DNA from: an uncultured Flavobacteriales bacterium
GTDB taxonomy: Bacteria > Bacteroidota > Bacteroidia > Flavobacteriales_D > Crocinitomicaceae
Assembly (NCBI GenBank): GCA_903823565.1
Contig: CAIJTF010000089.1
Location: forward strand, 1 to 64,000
Direction of reading: 5' to 3'
DNA length: 64,000 nt
Shown: piece after piece, positions 15,668-23,073 of the stretch
Numbering within the stretch: the first letter of the stretch is position 1
Layout: every line of letters begins with the position of its first letter
Made by a program: the position numbers and the translations under genes
The notes under the pieces: model-generated
Told to the model about the DNA's origin: nothing
Database searches by the model: none
What the model saw: the letters and a program-made list of their open reading frames with translations, nothing else

Positions 15668-16266
15668 TTCGCTAGCGATTTATTGATGCGACGATAAGTT
15701 CCGAACCACATTCCGGCAGTAATAACAAGTACGACATAAAAAACGTAATTCAATACCACAGGAAAAAACAGGACAAGCAGACAAAGGAGTCCAAAGACTA
15801 AGGCTCGATCGCTTTTACCCATGGGGCCATCATACCTCCGTTCTCCTCCAATGACTTTTCCCATGATGCCTGCCATTTCATTCAACCCCATGGTTACCAT
15901 AAACAGGACTAACCAATGCGGATACTGCCCCAACCCCATTGTCCATAACAAAGGATAATAAAGCACCGCGTCTGAAATCACATCGCCCATTTCATTCCAA
16001 ATTTCACCTATATTCGATTGTTGGCTATACGTCCGTGCCATTAATCCATCCAAAGCATTTAAGGCCATTCGTAAAAACAAAAACCCAGGGACTACCGCCC
16101 ATGCCCAAACGTTTGGAACAAAGAAAATCGAAGCCCCCACCCCAATGGAGGCCAACAGTGCCAGAACCGTAAGATGGTTCGGTGTGGCTCCCATGCGGTG
16201 TAAGCGGTGCATGGTTGGCGTTAATAATGCCTGAAACTTGGGTTTTAACCGATAAATCGTACTCAT
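15664..16266 (-). CDS. CDP-alcohol phosphatidyltransferase, YnbA-like
   Basis: A 200-residue membrane enzyme of the CDP-alcohol phosphatidyltransferase family, which joins a phosphatidyl group to an alcohol. The usual D-xx-DG-xx-AR-x8-G-xxx-D-xxx-D motif appears as N70-AL-D73-G-LM-A-R78, then G87-EIW-N91-EMG-D95: the first and third metal-binding Asp are Asn. From memory E. coli YnbA has the same NALDG and NETGD pattern, so this may be a subfamily trait and not damage. The alcohol substrate is unknown. It overlaps its neighbours by 4 nt on both sides, in a chain with hydrolase, CdsA and PlsC. Confidence 0.9.
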   Translation of the reverse strand: MSTIYRLKPKFQALLTPTMHRLHRMGATPNHLTVLALLASIGVGASIFFVPNVWAWAVVPGFLFLRMALNALDGLMARTYSQQSNIGEIWNEMGDVISDAVLYYPLLWTMGLGQYPHWLVLFMVTMGLNEMAGIMGKVIGGERRYDGPMGKSDRALVFGLLCLLVLFFPVVLNYVFYVVLVITAGMWFGTYRRINKSLAK

Positions 16267-17054
16267 CTCTTCCGCAATTTTATAAAGGGATTATCAACGG
16301 GACGCACCTGATGCATGGTTTCAGAAAAATGCCCAGTACGGATGAAGGTAAAAATTTCCTGTGCATATTTTTCTGGTTGTGTATACATTTGATCGTGATT
16401 CAACGGAAGGTAAACCCAATCCCTTACCGCTTGATTGAATTGTGCTAAATCCCATCGCAAGGGCCCCATAGCTAAAGTGGACGATTGGTGCTTTCGAATG
16501 ACATTGGTTGCATAAACTTCGACCATCATGCCGATCGCTATTTGCTCATCCTCAATTTTTGCGTAGGGCGTATCATTGAAATCACGGGTGATTTTACCGA
16601 ACAATAGGGCATTGATGGCTTTCATCTCGGATAACAAGATGCTTGGCGCACGTTCTTGCAAGGGACTTCGATCATAAATTATGGTTTTAATGTTCCCTTT
16701 TCCGTGTTGAATTATCCATTGATTCATGGTCCATGAACCCACAATAAACGACAATACATGAAGGCTTTCGTATTCCTTCAGCTTATGCTTCTCCATGTAT
16801 TTATGTAACCTTTCTTTCGACGATGCAATGGATTTCCGGGTGAGGTATTTGGGTACGTAAACAGGCATCTCTGCATCCTTGAAATAGCGTCGAAGCGTAC
16901 CAAGCCCATTGATTTTAGCTCCGAAACCGGATACGATCAGAAGCGCTTCGGAAGGTTTTGTTTTTGAATCCTTATCACCAACCCCATTTACCTGTTGCGA
17001 GAAGCAGGTAGCCATTAAAACACAACCCAGAACAAATAGTAAGCAACGCAACAT
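16263..17054 (-). CDS. Exported alpha/beta-hydrolase-like protein of lipid cluster
   Basis: A 263-residue protein with a signal peptide (LLFVLGCVLMATCFS). The rest resembles an alpha/beta hydrolase: ALLIVSGFGAKINGLG as the first strand and oxyanion region, LHVLSFIVGSW where the nucleophile elbow would be (the canonical GxSxG is absent; SFIVGS is the closest), and a late PLNHDQMY segment that may hold the catalytic His. Enzyme activity is therefore uncertain. It is the first gene of the overlapping lipid chain. A weak -7 element (TATTTTCG at 17062-17069) lies 7 nt before the ATG. Confidence 0.7.
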   Translation of the reverse strand: MLRCLLFVLGCVLMATCFSQQVNGVGDKDSKTKPSEALLIVSGFGAKINGLGTLRRYFKDAEMPVYVPKYLTRKSIASSKERLHKYMEKHKLKEYESLHVLSFIVGSWTMNQWIIQHGKGNIKTIIYDRSPLQERAPSILLSEMKAINALLFGKITRDFNDTPYAKIEDEQIAIGMMVEVYATNVIRKHQSSTLAMGPLRWDLAQFNQAVRDWVYLPLNHDQMYTQPEKYAQEIFTFIRTGHFSETMHQVRPVDNPFIKLRKR

Positions 17055-17061
17055 TTGGATT

Positions 17062-17069
17062 CGAAAATA
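17062..17069 (-). promoter_or_regulatory. Candidate -7 element for lipid chain
   Basis: TATTTTCG on the minus strand, one base off consensus, 7 nt before the ATG at 17054. Confidence 0.35.
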
Positions 17070-17162
17070 AGGAATAAAATCATCGAATCGAAGACTTTCT
17101 TTATCTGGGATTAGATTTTCCTTTGGATGAATAAAGATTTATCCCATATTGGATGCATTTGT

Positions 17163-17170
17163 TATTTTTG
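17163..17170 (+). promoter_or_regulatory. -7 promoter element TATTTTTG for fabI
   Basis: Exact TAnnTTTG, 16 nt before the ATG at 17187; it excludes the upstream in-frame start at 17127. Confidence 0.65.
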
Positions 17171-17186
17171 TCGAAACACTACGCGT

Positions 17187-17999
17187 ATGTCCAAACAATT
17201 ATTAGCAGGAAAAAAAGGAATAATATTCGGAGCCTTGAACGACCAATCCATCGCTTGGAAGGTGGCTGAAAGGGCCCACGAGGAAGGGGCAGAATTCGTT
17301 TTAACCAACGCTCCCATTGCCATGCGTATGGGAGAAATAAACGGATTAGCCGAAAAAACAGGAAGTAAAATCATTCCGGCTGATGCCACGAACGTAGAGG
17401 AGCTTGAAAATCTAGTTACCCAATCTATGGAGATTTTAGGAGGAAAAATCGATTTCGTTTTACACTCCATTGGTATGTCTCCCAACGTCCGAAAAGGCAA
17501 GCACTACACCGAGAATAATTATCAGTTCTATCAACAAACCATGGATGTGTCTGCCATGTCTTTGCACAAGACCTTAGCTACCCTTTATAAACACGATGCC
17601 ATGAACGATTGGGGATCCGTTGTTGCTTTAACGTATATCGCTGCCCAGCGCATTTTTCCTGACTACAATGACATGGCTGATGCTAAATCATTGTTGGAGT
17701 CTATTGCCCGTTCCTTTGGGTACCATTACGGGATAGCGAAGAAAGTTCGGGTAAATACCATTTCTCAATCGCCCACGGTAACAACTGCAGGACAAGGAAT
17801 CAAAGGATTTAATGAGTTCATTAATTTTTCTGAGCAGATGTCTCCTTTGGGTAATGCCCCAGCCGTTGCCTGTGCCGATTACTGTATTTCTATGTTTTCT
17901 GACTTAACCCGTTACGTCACCATGCAAAACCTCTTTCATGATGGAGGTTTCTCGAATACCGGTGTAACCCAACAGGTCATTGAACGGTTCGGAAATTAA
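17187..17999 (+). CDS. fabI: Enoyl-[acyl-carrier-protein] reductase, NADH
   Basis: A 270-residue short-chain dehydrogenase of the FabI type, which carries out the last reduction in fatty acid elongation. Visible are the nucleotide-binding GKKGIIFGALNDQSIAW (the FabI variant G-x5-S-I-A-W), the LHSIGM strand, and the catalytic Y-x6-K pair in YNDMADAKSLLES. C-terminal Gly-Thr loop and FSNTG segment are as expected. The start follows the promoter and matches the family N-terminus (MSKQLLAGKKG). It is monocistronic, divergent from the lipid chain. Confidence 0.97.
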   Translation: MSKQLLAGKKGIIFGALNDQSIAWKVAERAHEEGAEFVLTNAPIAMRMGEINGLAEKTGSKIIPADATNVEELENLVTQSMEILGGKIDFVLHSIGMSPNVRKGKHYTENNYQFYQQTMDVSAMSLHKTLATLYKHDAMNDWGSVVALTYIAAQRIFPDYNDMADAKSLLESIARSFGYHYGIAKKVRVNTISQSPTVTTAGQGIKGFNEFINFSEQMSPLGNAPAVACADYCISMFSDLTRYVTMQNLFHDGGFSNTGVTQQVIERFGN

Positions 18000-18018
18000 T
18001 TGTTGGTCAAGCGAAGGA

Positions 18019-18037
18019 AAAGGGCAATTTCCCCTTT
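18019..18037. terminator. Weak bidirectional hairpin between fabI and DUF2490
   Basis: AAAGGG/CCCTTT stem of 6 bp with a 7-nt loop in the 41-nt convergent gap. T-runs on either side are short, so terminator strength is doubtful. Confidence 0.4.
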
Positions 18038-18040
18038 AAA

Positions 18041-18796
18041 TTAGGGTTGATCTTTCTTGGAAAAATCTACGTTATAGGTCAAGCCCATCCACAGCGTATG
18101 GTTGCGCTCCATGTCCAATCCGTTACCCTTTATTATAAACTGGTTTAAATACCCCAATTGGAGGTTAGTTTGCTTATTAAACTGCCATCCTAATGCCGTA
18201 ATGAATCGGTTTTGATCCAGGGGATTTTTCGCAATGCCTTTTCCAAAACCAAGAAATACTTCATTGTTTACATTCAAAAATAAGGTGTTGTCCGATAAAC
18301 TTGGTTTTGATAAGGGTAAGGTAAGCATTACGCGGTATCGGATGCGGTTTCGAAATCCAACCACTCCTTCATAAACTTGCCCTGAAACGTCCATAAAATA
18401 CTGATCTAACCAACGTTGCTCCAAGCGATACCGATGTTGAATATCCACCCGGTCCAGGTTCGATTTTAAGGTTATTTGCTCAAAAATCCGTTGCTCATCA
18501 AAGGAATGAAGCACCGGTTGTTCCCCGTAGGGATAGGTACGAACCCAGGCATAGCCTAGCATGCAGGAAATCTTGGAATTAATTGCATAATCGATACCCG
18601 TGCGGACGAGGTTTTGTTGCCATTGCTGAATTCCATTGGCAGAACGGGCTTGGTATTCGGTTAACCAGGCTACTTTGGGGGAAAGGAGGTGCAGTCCGGT
18701 GTAAGAACCCCAAACATGCCTTTGATTCGCGATGTTTTTCTGGGAGAAAAGGGGAGAAATAGCGAACCCGAAAAAAAGGAGGAGAAGACGTTTCAT
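18041..18796 (-). CDS. DUF2490 family outer-membrane-like protein
   Basis: A 251-residue exported protein with a signal peptide (LLLLFFGFAISPLFSQ) and alternating beta strands that end in aromatic residues. It fits the DUF2490 family: N-terminal HVWGSYTG, RTGIDYAINSKIS, then EQRWLDQYF, a repeated RNRIRYRVMLTLPL strand and C-terminal NHTLWMGLTYNVDF. The family is thought to be an outer-membrane beta-barrel; function unknown. Its -7 element lies 4 nt upstream of the ATG. Confidence 0.85.
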   Translation of the reverse strand: MKRLLLLFFGFAISPLFSQKNIANQRHVWGSYTGLHLLSPKVAWLTEYQARSANGIQQWQQNLVRTGIDYAINSKISCMLGYAWVRTYPYGEQPVLHSFDEQRIFEQITLKSNLDRVDIQHRYRLEQRWLDQYFMDVSGQVYEGVVGFRNRIRYRVMLTLPLSKPSLSDNTLFLNVNNEVFLGFGKGIAKNPLDQNRFITALGWQFNKQTNLQLGYLNQFIIKGNGLDMERNHTLWMGLTYNVDFSKKDQP

Positions 18797-18800
18797 TCCG

Positions 18801-18808
18801 CAAAAATA
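18801..18808 (-). promoter_or_regulatory. -7 promoter element TATTTTTG for DUF2490 gene
   Basis: Exact TAnnTTTG on the minus strand, ending 4 nt before the ATG at 18796. Confidence 0.6.
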
Positions 18809-18861
18809 AAAAACAGCCTAGGAATCGTAGCGAAATCATTCATAAATTAAAGCCCTTCCCG

Positions 18862-18869
18862 TATCTTTG
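18862..18869 (+). promoter_or_regulatory. -7 promoter element TATCTTTG for rocD
   Basis: Exact TAnnTTTG, 8 nt before the ATG at 18878. Confidence 0.65.
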
Positions 18870-18877
18870 TTCAACTT

Positions 18878-20149
18878 ATGACAAATACCTCCATGAAGAC
18901 AGATTACATCGCTTTAGAAGATCAATTCGGAGCCCACAATTACCACCCCCTACCCGTAGTCCTTGAACGGGGAGAAGGAATGTTTGTGTGGGACGTAAAT
19001 GGAAAACGGTATTATGACTTCCTTTCCGCCTATTCGGCCGTCAATCAAGGGCATTGTCATCCCAGAATTATTAACGCGCTAACAGAACAAGCGAAAACGT
19101 TAACCTTGACCTCGCGCGCATTTTATAACAATAGGCTCGGGCCCTTCGAATCCATGCTTCACAAAACCTTCGGGTATGATCAATTTCTCCCTATGAATAC
19201 GGGAGCTGAAGCAGTTGAGACAGCCATAAAACTGGCAAGAAAATGGGCTTATGAAGTTAAAGGAATACCAGAAAACCAAGGAAATATCGTGGTCTGTGAT
19301 GGAAACTTTCATGGCCGTACAACCACCATCGTATCGTTTTCTTCCGACCCCGGTTCCAAAAACAACTTTGGTCCCCATACTCCTGGATTCATTTCGATTC
19401 CATACAACGACTTGGATGCCGCAAAAGACGTCTTAAACCAGGTAAATACCATTGGTATACTCTTCGAACCTGTTCAGGGGGAGGCTGGGGTTATCGTCCC
19501 GGACGAAACCTACATTTCGGGTCTTCGATCGCTGTGTACACAAACAAAAACCTTATTCATTGCCGATGAAATTCAAACGGGATTAGCAAGAACAGGAAGC
19601 CTGTTAGCCGTATGTGGGAATTGTAGCTGCGAATCATCGTGTGAACGGAGTTCAAGCTATCAACGTCCCGATATTTTAATTCTCGGGAAAGCCTTAGGAG
19701 GAGGGGTATATCCGGTATCAGGTGTTTTGGCAGACCATGAGGTAATGGACGTCATCAAACCTGGACAACACGGGTCGACCTTTGGTGGAAACCCCTTAGC
19801 GTGTGCGGTAGCAACGGAATCCTTAAACGTCCTTATGGAAGAAAAACTCATGCTTAACGCAAGGCGCATGGGTGTAAAATTCCGAAAAGCGATGCAACGT
19901 TTGGTGGACCGTAAGGGGTTATTCAGTTTGGTAAGAGGTAAAGGTCTTTTAAATGCGGTTGTTATAAACGATTCACCAGAAAGCGATACAGCATGGAACT
20001 TTTGTGTAGCATTGGCGGAAAACGGACTATTGGCCAAACCGACGCACGGAAACATTATTCGTTTTGCCCCTCCCCTAATCATGGATGAGGCAGCATTGGA
20101 AGAATGCGTTGGCATAATCGAACAAACCTTTAATCAGTTTAATTCATAA
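18878..20149 (+). CDS. rocD: Ornithine--oxo-acid transaminase
   Basis: A 423-residue class III aminotransferase that converts ornithine and a 2-oxoacid to glutamate semialdehyde and an amino acid, in arginine or proline metabolism. The RocD features are ALEDQFGAHNYHPLPVVL at the N-terminus, LPMNTGAEAVETAIKLAR, FIADEIQTGLARTG, and the PLP-lysine in ILGKALGGG. Between the last two lies a cysteine-rich insert (C246-xx-C249-x-C251-xxx-C255), which I also recall from other Bacteroidota RocD sequences. A phosphohexomutase follows after 5 nt in the same likely transcript. Confidence 0.95.
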   Translation: MTNTSMKTDYIALEDQFGAHNYHPLPVVLERGEGMFVWDVNGKRYYDFLSAYSAVNQGHCHPRIINALTEQAKTLTLTSRAFYNNRLGPFESMLHKTFGYDQFLPMNTGAEAVETAIKLARKWAYEVKGIPENQGNIVVCDGNFHGRTTTIVSFSSDPGSKNNFGPHTPGFISIPYNDLDAAKDVLNQVNTIGILFEPVQGEAGVIVPDETYISGLRSLCTQTKTLFIADEIQTGLARTGSLLAVCGNCSCESSCERSSSYQRPDILILGKALGGGVYPVSGVLADHEVMDVIKPGQHGSTFGGNPLACAVATESLNVLMEEKLMLNARRMGVKFRKAMQRLVDRKGLFSLVRGKGLLNAVVINDSPESDTAWNFCVALAENGLLAKPTHGNIIRFAPPLIMDEAALEECVGIIEQTFNQFNS

Positions 20150-20154
20150 AACGA

Positions 20155-21576
20155 ATGGCGCAACAAATCAAATTCGGCACCGACGGTTGGCGGGCCATTA
20201 TCGCTAAAGACTTTACCGTAGAAAATGTGGCTAGAGTCACAGAAGCGACAGGGAAGTGGCTGAAGCAACAATCTGCCCAACCCTCAATTGTAATTGGACA
20301 CGACTGTCGGTTTGGTGGCGAATTGTTTATGCAAACCGCTGCCGCTGTTTTAGTGTCACAAGGAATTAAAGTATATGTAACGCAAGGTTTCGTATCAACG
20401 CCAATGATCTCACTAGGCGCGCGCAAATATGGTTGTGATTTAGGGATTATACTTACGGCTAGCCACAATCCTCCTTCCTACAATGGATTTAAATTGAAAG
20501 CAAAATTTGGAGGGCCCTTACAACCTGAAAAAATCAATGAAATAGAGAGGATTATTCCCGAAACCTGTACGATTGATTATAGCGGTTTTTCCTTGGAAGA
20601 AGCCATAAAACAAAACGGGGTTGAAGTTCTTCCCTTAGAAAAAGATTACCTTGACCATGTCTACGCGCATTTCGATATTCCAGCCATTAAATCCTCGGGA
20701 TTGCGTTTGATGTACGACGCCATGTACGGCGCTGGACAACGCGTCATACCCCAATTGCTTCCTGAAACGGTACTAATGCACTGCGATCATAACCCTACGT
20801 TTCGAGGACAAGCACCAGAACCCATTGGAAAGAACTTGGAAGAATTAGCTTCCTATATTAAATCCCACCAAAACATAGATTGTGCATTAGCAACGGATGG
20901 GGATGCAGATCGAATTGGCCTGTATAACAGCCACGGAGAGTTCATTGACTCGCATCACATCATTTTGTTGCTGATTCATTATCTCGTTAAATACAAGGGA
21001 ATGTCCGGCAAAGTCGCCATTGCTTTTAGCGTAACGCCAAGGGTATACAAAATGTGTGAACATTACGGTTTAGAACATACCACCACCAAAATTGGGTTTA
21101 AAGACATTGCAGCCATTATGGTTAAAGAGGACGTACTTTTAGGGGGAGAAGAATCGGGGGGAATTGCAGTGAAAGGTCATATTCCAGAACGGGATGGTAT
21201 TTGGATGGGACTAATCCTTTGGGAATTCATGGCCAAATCAAGAAAACGATTAGAAGACCTCATCGAAGAGGTGTATGAAATCGTAGGGCCGTTCAAATTT
21301 GAACGAAGTGACCTACACCTATCTGAAGCATTGAAAGAACGTATTGTTTCACAATGTACGGCTAATCACTTCACTTATTTTGGGAACTATCCGATCAAGG
21401 ACACGCTCACCACTGATGGATTTAAGTATATACTTGACGAGAATCGATGGGTAATGATTCGGCCATCGGGCACCGAACCAGTTTTGCGCATCTATGCGGA
21501 AGCCCCAACCCTCGAGGAGGTTCGAGAAATTTTAAAAGCAACGGAAGCTACAATTTGCGGAATTGATTTGAAATAA
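20155..21576 (+). CDS. Phosphoglucomutase/phosphomannomutase family enzyme
   Basis: A 473-residue alpha-D-phosphohexomutase that moves phosphate between the 1- and 6-positions of a hexose. Active-site elements are clear: the phosphoserine loop TASHNPPSYNGFK, the Mg-binding DGDADRIG, the sugar-binding GGEESGG, and the phosphate-binding RPSGTEPVLRI. Substrate (glucose or mannose phosphate) is not decidable from these motifs. It lies 5 nt after rocD. A structured 173-nt convergent gap follows. Confidence 0.95.
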   Translation: MAQQIKFGTDGWRAIIAKDFTVENVARVTEATGKWLKQQSAQPSIVIGHDCRFGGELFMQTAAAVLVSQGIKVYVTQGFVSTPMISLGARKYGCDLGIILTASHNPPSYNGFKLKAKFGGPLQPEKINEIERIIPETCTIDYSGFSLEEAIKQNGVEVLPLEKDYLDHVYAHFDIPAIKSSGLRLMYDAMYGAGQRVIPQLLPETVLMHCDHNPTFRGQAPEPIGKNLEELASYIKSHQNIDCALATDGDADRIGLYNSHGEFIDSHHIILLLIHYLVKYKGMSGKVAIAFSVTPRVYKMCEHYGLEHTTTKIGFKDIAAIMVKEDVLLGGEESGGIAVKGHIPERDGIWMGLILWEFMAKSRKRLEDLIEEVYEIVGPFKFERSDLHLSEALKERIVSQCTANHFTYFGNYPIKDTLTTDGFKYILDENRWVMIRPSGTEPVLRIYAEAPTLEEVREILKATEATICGIDLK

Positions 21577-21636
21577 GTCTGATCCAAAAGCTAGGAGGAA
21601 GATTGTTGTTTCCCCCTTCGAAGGGAGAGGAAGAAA

Positions 21637-21744
21637 TATCCTAATGTCCTTTTTAGACTTTAAGACGTTAGGATATTAAGATTTTAAGAGAATACAAGAT
21701 TCTTTAAGTCTTTCTGTCCTTTTATCCTTATATCCTAAAGTCTT
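21637..21744. repeat. Three-copy inverted-repeat word in convergent gap
   Basis: The word TATCCTAATGTC (21637-21648), its inverted partner GACGTTAGGATA (21664-21675), and a third copy TATCCTAAAGTC (21731-21742) can pair in two exclusive ways: a 12-bp stem with 15-nt loop, or AAGACGTTAGGATAT (21662-21676) with 21730-21744, 14 of 15 bases. It fills most of the 173-nt gap between the mutase and ZIP genes, probably as a bidirectional transcription end or a REP-like element. No coding potential seen. Confidence 0.7.
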
Positions 21745-21749
21745 ATTAT

Positions 21750-22574
21750 CTACCCCAAAGCTACATCCAATACCATCATCACCACAAAACCACCAATGAA
21801 GCCCAATACCGCCAGATCGGTGTATTTATCGCGTTGGGTTTCGGGAATTACTTCTTCTACCACCACGAAGATCATTGCTCCCGCAGCAAAAGCCAAGGCA
21901 AAAGGCAGAATGGGCTGAATATAAATCACGGCTAAGGCCCCCACTACTCCGGCGATGGGTTCTACAATGGCTGACAATTGACCGTACCAAAACGCCTTGA
22001 AACGGCTTGCACCCGCACGACGCAACGGCATAGCCACAGCAAAGCCTTCTGGAAAATTTTGAATCGCAATTCCTATGGCTAAGGCAACCGCCGCACCAAT
22101 CGTTGCTCCTCCCATACCATTCGCAGCAGCACCAAATAATACGCCCACAGCCAAACCCTCGGGAATGTTGTGTAAGGTAATTGCCAATACCAATAAGGTT
22201 GTTTTATGCAATTGGGTTTTCACCCCTTCGGACTCCTCATCGTTAAAATTGAGATGCAAGTGGGGCATTTTTTTATCGAGAATGAAAAGAAACAAGGCGC
22301 CCACTAAAAAACCTACAGCAGCTGGCATCCAAGGCATGGAAGGATATAATTTTTCCGACATCTCAATGGAAGGATTGAGTAGGGACCAAAAACTTGCTGC
22401 CACCATAACTCCTCCAGTAAATCCTAACATGGCGTCCAAAAGGCCTCTATGCATGGTTTTAAACAAAAAAACCAAGGCCGCACCAGCGGCTGTAACCAAC
22501 CACGTAAAAGTAGTAGCCAACAAGGCTGCCCAAACCGGGTGTAGGTTTTCAAAAAAACTAAGTAAAGAATTCAC
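21750..22574 (-). CDS. ZIP family metal transporter
   Basis: A 274-residue integral membrane protein of the ZIP family, which imports divalent metal such as zinc into the cytoplasm. Signature residues are present in two helices: HNIPEGLAVGVLFG and QNFPEGFAVAMPL, with an EE pair in VVVEEVIPETQ. A His/Glu-containing loop (MPHLHLNFNDEESEG) lies between early helices, the usual place for the variable metal-sensing loop. I read a GTG start at 22574, because an exact -7 element ends 4 nt upstream. ZupT/GufA-like subtype is likely from length. Confidence 0.92.
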   Translation of the reverse strand: MNSLLSFFENLHPVWAALLATTFTWLVTAAGAALVFLFKTMHRGLLDAMLGFTGGVMVAASFWSLLNPSIEMSEKLYPSMPWMPAAVGFLVGALFLFILDKKMPHLHLNFNDEESEGVKTQLHKTTLLVLAITLHNIPEGLAVGVLFGAAANGMGGATIGAAVALAIGIAIQNFPEGFAVAMPLRRAGASRFKAFWYGQLSAIVEPIAGVVGALAVIYIQPILPFALAFAAGAMIFVVVEEVIPETQRDKYTDLAVLGFIGGFVVMMVLDVALG

Positions 22575-22578
22575 CTTT

Positions 22579-22586
22579 CAAAGGTA
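22579..22586 (-). promoter_or_regulatory. -7 promoter element TACCTTTG for ZIP gene
   Basis: Exact TAnnTTTG on the minus strand, ending 4 nt before the GTG at 22574. Confidence 0.65.
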
Positions 22587-22616
22587 GGAACATTTGCGTT
22601 TCAACGGTAGTTTTCC

Positions 22617-22624
22617 TACATTTG
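22617..22624 (+). promoter_or_regulatory. -7 promoter element TACATTTG for lipoprotein gene
   Basis: Exact TAnnTTTG, 15 nt before the ATG at 22640. Back-to-back with the divergent ZIP promoter. Confidence 0.6.
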
Positions 22625-22639
22625 AATAGATTTAGACTT

Positions 22640-23002
22640 ATGAACCTACGAATTCTCTCCCTTTTTGCCCTCTTTTTTTTCGTTTTAAACAGTTGCCAAA
22701 AACAGAACGATACCGTCTTGCGTGTTTACGTCGGATACAACGGTCAGCCTAAGTTAGGGGCAAAAGTTGTTATTGATGGGGTTACCCCCAATGCACCCTA
22801 CAGCCCTTTTGTTATGGAAGAAATTACCGATGTTAACGGACTGGCAGAATTCAATCTTAAAGAGTACATTAAACCAGGTTCCTTTGGAGGAAGTACGGTC
22901 GATTGCTCGGTTCACCTGATTAAAAATTCCCCTCAAAGCGATACGATAAAAACTATTTTCGTAGAGGCATTCAAAACCACTAAGCAAGAATTTTTATTCT
23001 AG
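22640..23002 (+). CDS. Small lipoprotein with beta-sandwich-like domain
   Basis: A 120-residue lipoprotein. The signal RILSLFALFFFVLNSC ends in a lipobox (LNSC). The mature part looks like a single carboxypeptidase-regulatory or Cna-B-like beta sandwich: VLRVYVGYNGQPKLGAKVVIDG then ITDVNGLAEFNLK. Such domains are common on Bacteroidota surface lipoproteins; no specific role is known. The start at 22640 is chosen over the in-frame ATG at 22622, which lies within the promoter element. Confidence 0.8.
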   Translation: MNLRILSLFALFFFVLNSCQKQNDTVLRVYVGYNGQPKLGAKVVIDGVTPNAPYSPFVMEEITDVNGLAEFNLKEYIKPGSFGGSTVDCSVHLIKNSPQSDTIKTIFVEAFKTTKQEFLF

Positions 23003-23049
23003 GTTTGTACCTTTCCTTCGTAAGGCCCTCATAGTTCCGTGCGCTTTCG

Positions 23050-23057
23050 TACCTTTG
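23050..23057 (+). promoter_or_regulatory. -7 promoter element TACCTTTG for proS
   Basis: Exact TAnnTTTG, 16 nt before the ATG at 23074. Confidence 0.65.
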
Positions 23058-23073
23058 CCATCATTTTGTTTAT

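Noticed and set aside
19660-20115. A 151-codon open frame antisense to rocD
   Set aside because: It lies wholly inside rocD and has no promoter or domain.
22075-22587. A 170-codon open frame antisense to the ZIP gene
   Set aside because: Product has a shadow composition (Lys/Ala/Pro-rich), and the ZIP frame has HNIPEG and QNFPEG motifs.
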